Shown here: in pieces, positions 60,062 through 64,000 of the stretch
Layout of the letters: each line of letters begins with the position of its first letter
Numbering within the stretch: position 1 is the stretch's first letter
Assembly (NCBI RefSeq): GCF_036174265.1
Contig: NZ_CP108055.1
Span: 4,650,001-4,714,000 of the forward strand
Source of the DNA: Streptomyces sp. NBC_00285
GTDB lineage: Bacteria; Actinomycetota; Actinomycetes; Streptomycetales; Streptomycetaceae
DNA length: 64,000 nucleotides
Reading direction: 5' to 3'
Program-made: the position numbers and the translations under genes
The notes under the pieces: model-generated
Seen by the model: the letters and a program-made list of their open reading frames with translations, nothing else
Databases searched by the model: none
What the model was told of the DNA's origin: nothing

Positions 60062-60105
60062 GCCGGACCCCGGCGCCCAGGGGGGGTGGGGCGCCGAGGT
60101 CCGGC
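60062..60105 (-). terminator. terminator downstream of hrdD
   Basis: GCCGGACC-C-CGGCGCCC (60062-60078) pairs with 60089-60105 with a single C-A mismatch and a G-rich 10-nt loop; a second weaker hairpin (GAGTCCCG, 60113-60120/60138-60145) is nearer hrdD. The rest of the 343-bp stretch 59946-60288 holds no gene that I can support. Confidence 0.6.
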
Positions 60106-60288
60106 TCGGGGAGAGTCCCGCCGCGGGGGGGGTGCGTCGGGACTCGGTTCAGGCGGGTCCTGAGGCTTGGCCTCCTGGACCCGAACATCTGGACTCTGAA
60201 GTCTTGTGCCCAGGGTCCGGCGTTTTAAAGCGGCGTAGTACAGCCATGTTTGCGCGGCCTTTCGCCACCCGGCGTACGCGGGGCTGGT

Positions 60289-61287
60289 TCAGGCCGCCGC
60301 GTCGAACCCGGTGTCGCGCGCCAGCTTCTTCAACTCCAGCAGAGCGTGCTTCTCGATCTGCCGGATCCGCTCGCGCGTGAGGCCGTGTTCCTTGCCGACC
60401 TCGGTCAGCGTGCGCTCGCGGCCGTCGTCGATGCCGTACCGCATCTTGATGATGGAGGCCGTGCGCTGGTCGAGTCGCCCGATCAGGTCGTCCAGTTCCT
60501 CGCTGCGCAGCAGGGTCAGGACGGACTGCTCCGGGGAGACCGCCGACGTGTCCTCCAGCAGGTCGCCGAACTGGGTGTCGCCGTCGTCGTCGATCGACAT
60601 GTTCAGGGAGACCGGGTCGCGGGCCCAGTCCAGGACGTCCGTCACGCGCGCCGCGTTGGACTCGAGCTCGGCGGCGATCTCCGCGGGCTCGGGGTCGCGG
60701 CCGTGCTCGCGGTTGAACTCGCGCTGCACGCGGCGGATACGGCCCAGCTCCTCCACCAGGTGGACGGGGAGCCGGATGGTGCGGGACTGGTCGGCGATGG
60801 AGCGGGTGATGGCCTGACGGATCCACCAGGTCGCGTACGTCGAGAACTTGAAGCCCTTGCGGTAGTCGAACTTCTCGACCGCGCGCACCAGGCCTGCGTT
60901 GCCCTCCTGGATCAGGTCGAGGAGGGGCAGGCCGCTGCGGGGGTAGCGGCGGGCCACGGCGACGACCAGGCGGAGGTTGGAGCGGATGAACACGTCCTTG
61001 GCGCGCTCGCTCTCCTCCACCAGGGCCTCCAGCTCCACACGGCTGGCGTCGGCCTTGGCCTCCTCGATCCCGTCGAGGACCTGGCGGGCGAACACACCCG
61101 CCTCGATGATCTGGGACAGCTCGACTTCCTTTGCGGCGTCGAGCAGCGGTGTACGCGCGATCTCGTCGAGGTACATGCCGACCAGGTCGCGGTCGGCGAT
61201 CTCGCCGCCATGGACGCGAACACTGCGTGCCGCGTCGGTAGACCCGCCGGTGGCGGACTTACGACGGGCGACGGCACGGGTTGCCAT
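60289..61287 (-). CDS. hrdD: RNA polymerase principal-like sigma factor HrdD
   Basis: A group 2 sigma factor. The 332-residue product has region 1.2 (DLVGMYLDEIARTPLLDAAKE, split), region 2 (FIRSNLRLVVAVARRYPRSG, LLDLIQEGNAGLVRAVEKFD, YRKGFKFSTYATWWIRQAI), region 3 and region 4 with HTH (LTEVGKEHGLTRERIRQIEKHALLELKKLA, split). ATG at 61287 gives the known HrdD length. hrdD is dispensable in S. coelicolor and transcribed in part by SigE (family knowledge). On the minus strand a GGAAT (61417-61421) and GTC (61399-61401) lie 15 nt apart, loosely like a SigE promoter. Confidence 0.93.
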   Translation of the reverse strand: MATRAVARRKSATGGSTDAARSVRVHGGEIADRDLVGMYLDEIARTPLLDAAKEVELSQIIEAGVFARQVLDGIEEAKADASRVELEALVEESERAKDVFIRSNLRLVVAVARRYPRSGLPLLDLIQEGNAGLVRAVEKFDYRKGFKFSTYATWWIRQAITRSIADQSRTIRLPVHLVEELGRIRRVQREFNREHGRDPEPAEIAAELESNAARVTDVLDWARDPVSLNMSIDDDGDTQFGDLLEDTSAVSPEQSVLTLLRSEELDDLIGRLDQRTASIIKMRYGIDDGRERTLTEVGKEHGLTRERIRQIEKHALLELKKLARDTGFDAAA

Positions 61288-61481
61288 GCGTGCTCCCTTG
61301 CGATGGTGGTGGTCAGCGGGCGGTCCTTCGGGCGCCGGTCCCCGTCTCCGGTTTGCTTCCGGACTCTCCTCGGGTGCCCTGCATCCGATGGAAACAACGA
61401 CTGGAAACCGGACAGAATTCCCGGCGCATCCCCTATTTTTCTGATCTTGCAGTACCCTGTGCCGCCACATGGGGAGGTCCG

Positions 61482-62012
61482 ATGTCGTCGGAACGTACAG
61501 AGGTGCAGGTCAGGCCGGGAGTCGAGGCTGACCTCGCCGCCCTCACCGACATCTACAACCACTATGTACGTGAGACGCCCATCACATTCGATACCGCCGT
61601 CTTCACTCCGGAAGAGCGCCTCCCCTGGCTGCTCTCCCACCCTGAAGACGGCCCGTACCGTCTGATGGTTGCCACGGCCGCGGACCCGACAGGAACCTCA
61701 CAGGAGATCCTCGGGTACGCCACGTCCAGCCCGTTCCGCGCCAAACCCGCGTATGCGACCTCGGTGGAGGTCACCGTCTACCTCGCCCCGCACGCGGGCG
61801 GCCGCGGGGTGGGCACCCTCCTCTACAAGGCGCTGTTCGAGGCGCTCGCCGAGGAGGATGTGCACCGCGCCTACGCGGGCATCGCCCAGCCGAACGAAGC
61901 GTCCACGCGGCTGCATGGACGCTTCGGTTTCCGGCACGTGGGCACGTACGGGGAGGTCGGCCGGAAGTTCGGCCGATACTGGGACGTGGCCTGGTACGAG
62001 AAGGACCTGTAG
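61482..62012 (+). CDS. GNAT acetyltransferase of the phosphinothricin acetyltransferase (Pat) type
   Basis: The 176-residue product shows the Pat/Bar family pattern: VRPGVEADLAALTDIYNHYV, TFDTAVFTPEER, AYATSVEVTVYLAPHAGGRGVGT (split; CoA loop), LLYKALFEALAEE and FGFRHVGTYGEVGRKFGRYWDV (split). Members acetylate small amino-group substrates. ATG at 61482 after GGGGAGG. It diverges from hrdD. Confidence 0.88.
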   Translation: MSSERTEVQVRPGVEADLAALTDIYNHYVRETPITFDTAVFTPEERLPWLLSHPEDGPYRLMVATAADPTGTSQEILGYATSSPFRAKPAYATSVEVTVYLAPHAGGRGVGTLLYKALFEALAEEDVHRAYAGIAQPNEASTRLHGRFGFRHVGTYGEVGRKFGRYWDVAWYEKDL

Positions 62013-62038
62013 GCCCTCACGGAAAGGCACGGAAGGGC

Positions 62039-62830
62039 TCAGCCGAACTGCACCGACCGCTTCGCCATCCCCATCCAGAACCCGTCGATGACGGACTTCT
62101 GCGCGTCCAGCTCACCGGTCACGTCCGCCGCGCCCATGGTGACGAAGAGGGGCGCGAAGTGCTCGGTGCGCGGGTGGGCGTAGCGCCCGGCCGGGGCCTT
62201 GTGCAGGAAGTCCAGCAGGGAGTCCACGTCACGCGCCTCCAGCGCACGCCGGCCCCAGTCGTCGAACTCCGAGGACCAGGTGGGCACTCCGGAGCCGGTG
62301 TGCCGCAGGGCGGCGAGGTTGTGCGTGAAGAAGCCGGAGCCGACGATCAGGACGCCCTCGTCGCGCAGGGGGGCGAGCTTGCGGCCGATCTCCATGAGCC
62401 GGACCGGGTCGAGGGTCGGCATGGAGACCTGGAGGACCGGAATGTCGGCCTCGGGGAACATCTCGACGAGGGGGACGTAGGCGCCGTGGTCCAGTCCGCG
62501 GTCGGGGACGTCCTGCACGGGGATGCCGGGGGCGCGCAGCAACTTGCGTACGGACTCGGCGAGTTCGGGGGCGCCCGGAGCGTCGTACGTCACCTGGTAG
62601 TAGTGCTCGGGGAAGCCCCAGAAGTCGTAGACCAGCGGGACGGGCTGTACCGCGCCGAGGGCGAGGGGGGCTTCCTCCCAGTGGGCGGAGACCATGAGGA
62701 TCGCCTTGGGGCGGGGCAGGTCCTTGGACCAGGCGGCGAGCTCACCAGGCCAGATCGGGTCGTCGGCGAGCGGCGGGGCGCCGTGGCTCAGATAGAGGGC
62801 GGGCATGCGCTCCTGCGTGTCGGCGGCCAT
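62039..62830 (-). CDS. DODA-type (LigB family) extradiol ring-cleavage dioxygenase
   Basis: The 263-residue enzyme has the metal and catalytic His of this group: LSHGAPPL, MVSAHWE, LDHGAYVPL, FFTHNLAAL and RTEHFAPLF. It should open catechol-type rings with Fe(II) or Zn; the true substrate is unknown. ATG at 62830. It diverges from a MarR regulator across 140 bp with AT-rich palindromes. Confidence 0.9.
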   Translation of the reverse strand: MAADTQERMPALYLSHGAPPLADDPIWPGELAAWSKDLPRPKAILMVSAHWEEAPLALGAVQPVPLVYDFWGFPEHYYQVTYDAPGAPELAESVRKLLRAPGIPVQDVPDRGLDHGAYVPLVEMFPEADIPVLQVSMPTLDPVRLMEIGRKLAPLRDEGVLIVGSGFFTHNLAALRHTGSGVPTWSSEFDDWGRRALEARDVDSLLDFLHKAPAGRYAHPRTEHFAPLFVTMGAADVTGELDAQKSVIDGFWMGMAKRSVQFG

Positions 62831-62887
62831 TGCGGGGACTCCTCCAGTACTTCCGACAGCACTTCGATCAGCACTTCGATGCAGAGT

Positions 62888-62903
62888 GCTTCAAATTTAA
62901 AGC
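62888..62903. promoter_or_regulatory. AT-rich palindrome GCTTCAAATTTAAAGC, candidate MarR operator
   Basis: Arms GCTT/AAGC and centre AAATTT form a palindrome with one mismatched pair. It lies about 58 bp upstream of the dioxygenase ATG in the divergent region, in sequence far richer in A/T than its surroundings. Confidence 0.55.
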
Positions 62904-62933
62904 TTCTTCTGACATGACTGTACGCCTCATTTG

Positions 62934-62945
62934 TTTAAGCTTCAA
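62934..62945. promoter_or_regulatory. second MarR operator candidate TTTAAGCTTCAA
   Basis: A near-palindrome centred on AAGCTT, sharing the CTTCAA / TTTAA words of the first site, 25 bp upstream of the MarR ATG. Two related sites between the divergent genes fit joint repression. Confidence 0.5.
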
Positions 62946-62970
62946 GGAGAGAGCTCGTAGAGTGGGATAC

Positions 62971-63480
62971 ATGAACACGGCACCCGTCCCCGATGAAGAG
63001 CCCCGGTGGCTCGACGACGAAGAGCAGCGCATCTGGCGCTCCTACGTGCACGCCACGACCCTCCTCGAGGATCACCTCGACCGCCAGCTCCAACGGGACG
63101 CGGGCATGCCGCACATCTACTACGGGCTGCTCGTCGCCCTCGCCGACGCCCCGCACCGGCGGCTGCGCATGACCGAGCTGGCCATGAAGGCGAAGATCAC
63201 CCGGTCCCGGCTCTCGCACGCCATCGCCCGCCTCGAGCGCAACGGCTGGGTGCGCCGGGAGGACTGCACGGACGACAAGCGCGGCCAGTTCGCGGTGCTC
63301 ACCGACCCGGGCCTGGAAATGCTGCGGGGCGCCGCGCCCGGCCATGTGCGGGCCGTGCGCAACGCCGTCTTCGACCGGCTGTCCCCGGAACAGCAGAAGT
63401 CCCTCGGCGAGATCATGCAGATCGTCGCCGAGGGACTTCAGCCGAACGAAGCGGGTGCGGACCTGCCCTGGCTCCGCTGA
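62971..63480 (+). CDS. MarR-family transcriptional regulator
   Basis: The 169-residue product has the MarR winged helix (LRMTELAMKAKITRSRLSHAIARLERNGWVRREDCTDDKRGQFAVLT, split) with dimerisation helices at both ends. ATG at 62971; a longer reading would run through the operator region and is rejected. It probably represses the divergent dioxygenase and itself, releasing on an aromatic ligand. Confidence 0.9.
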   Translation: MNTAPVPDEEPRWLDDEEQRIWRSYVHATTLLEDHLDRQLQRDAGMPHIYYGLLVALADAPHRRLRMTELAMKAKITRSRLSHAIARLERNGWVRREDCTDDKRGQFAVLTDPGLEMLRGAAPGHVRAVRNAVFDRLSPEQQKSLGEIMQIVAEGLQPNEAGADLPWLR

Positions 63481-63516
63481 GCCGCTCACTCAGCGGACCG
63501 GGACAGATCCTGGAGC

Positions 63517-63549
63517 GTGCGTACGGGGCGTCCCCATCCCCGTACGCAC
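63517..63549. terminator. bidirectional terminator between the MarR and MFS genes
   Basis: GTGCGTACGGGG (63517-63528) pairs perfectly with 63538-63549 around a 9-nt loop, between convergent stops. Confidence 0.75.
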
Positions 63550-63583
63550 ATGGTTCCCGAAGGGGTACGACGTACGGCCGCCG

Positions 63584-64000
63584 TCAGTGGGCGACGACCG
63601 GGATCGCCAGCTCCTCCTCGGCTCCCTCTCCGGACCCGGTCACGACGGCCGTGTCCGTGCGGCCCGCGTTGACGAGGGTCCCGACGATCACCGCGGCGAG
63701 CACCAGCATGCCGACGGCGAACCAGATCGCGTTGGTGTAGCCGTGCACCTGGCCCTCCAGCGCCACCAGCTGCTGCTGCGACCTGGAGGTCGCGGAGCCG
63801 ATGTGGTCGGCGATGTAGGAGGTCGTGGCGGACGCGGCGATCGTGTTCAGCAGGGCCGTACCGATCGCACCGCCCACCTGCTGCGAGGTGTTGACCATCG
63901 CGGAGGCGACACCGGCGTCCCGGGGCTCGACGCCCAGGGTGGCCAGGGACATGGCCGGCATGAACGCCGTACCCATGCCGAGACCGAGCAGGAGCATCGC
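63584..64000 (-). CDS. DHA2-type MFS transporter, C-terminal part
   Basis: The 138 visible residues are the end of a 14-TM exporter: GLGMGTAFMPAMSLATLGVEPRDAGVASAMVNTSQQVGGAIGTALLNTIA (split), then a loop and a final membrane helix (AIWFAVGMLVLAAVIVGTLV) and an acidic tail. The N-terminal two thirds lie beyond the right edge. Convergent with the MarR gene. Confidence 0.88.
   Translation of the reverse strand, partial: AMLLLGLGMGTAFMPAMSLATLGVEPRDAGVASAMVNTSQQVGGAIGTALLNTIAASATTSYIADHIGSATSRSQQQLVALEGQVHGYTNAIWFAVGMLVLAAVIVGTLVNAGRTDTAVVTGSGEGAEEELAIPVVAH

Noticed and set aside
60132..60380. Reading frames across the hrdD 3' end and terminator region
   Set aside because: Arg/Pro-rich shadows overlapping hairpins, without plausible starts.

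Overview
The window is chromosomal DNA from a Streptomyces. GC is very high, many genes start with GTG or overlap by ATGA/GTGA, and the genes are typical of the genus: SsgE-type and SepX divisome proteins, an HrdD sigma factor, a tricorn-like protease, an actinobacterial protein O-mannosyltransferase and a DUF6227 protein. From memory, the gene order matches the S. coelicolor region running from the O-mannosyltransferase gene (about SCO3154) to hrdD (SCO3202) and a little beyond. It reads as conserved core chromosome. I see no integrase, transposase, prophage or CRISPR array.

Layout. 1-6.1 kb: a partial rsmI diverges from the O-mannosyltransferase gene; two paralogous NTF2-like/transpeptidase penicillin-binding proteins follow, separated by a 176-nt nested inverted repeat, then a convergent ssgE. 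6.2-9.9 kb: a Co/Ni ECF transporter (M+N fusion, Q, O) behind a near-consensus Nur box is translationally coupled to ohrR, then ohr. 9.9-19.2 kb: a serine hydrolase, an ABC ATPase-permease pair coupled to a secreted beta-propeller phosphoesterase, a divergent lipoprotein, an EamA transporter, a YbaK-type deacylase and a GNAT. 19.2-25.8 kb: an MMPL exporter with its TetR regulator, and the tricorn-like protease. 25.8-31.6 kb: an SDR / alpha-beta hydrolase / Baeyer-Villiger monooxygenase operon opposite a MerR regulator, exonuclease III, a GNAT and tRNA-Ala(CGC).

31.7-37.8 kb: sepX/glpR, a GNAT with a likely CTG start, mogA, moaC, moeA/glp and galU all read leftward; a 5-formyl-THF cyclo-ligase gene diverges. 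The cluster holds both the gephyrin-like protein (MoeA/Glp) and its proposed membrane receptor (SepX/GlpR). 37.9-46.6 kb: a penicillin acylase, a K+/H+ antiporter with another likely CTG start, an MFS protein, a CIRCE-preceded Ruc/FmdB-type zinc-ribbon chaperone, MTA phosphorylase, a CpaB/RcpC-like protein and mscL. 46.7-52.2 kb: a small acidic protein, LtrA, a P1-family peptidase, a lipoprotein L,D-transpeptidase, DUF6227 and a small membrane protein.

52.3-64.0 kb: the fruR-fruK-fruA fructose PTS operon; a six-unit degenerate tandem repeat; a DHA2 exporter opposite a WYL regulator; a TetR with its own operator next to hrdD; a GNAT; a DODA-type dioxygenase opposite a MarR regulator with shared AT-rich palindromes; and the 3' part of another MFS exporter running off the window.

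The strongest unexplained or regulatory signals are the nested palindrome between the penicillin-binding proteins, the Nur box, the CIRCE element before the zinc-ribbon chaperone, the two CTG starts, and the tandem repeat upstream of fruR. I found no clearly novel multi-gene defence or mobile system.
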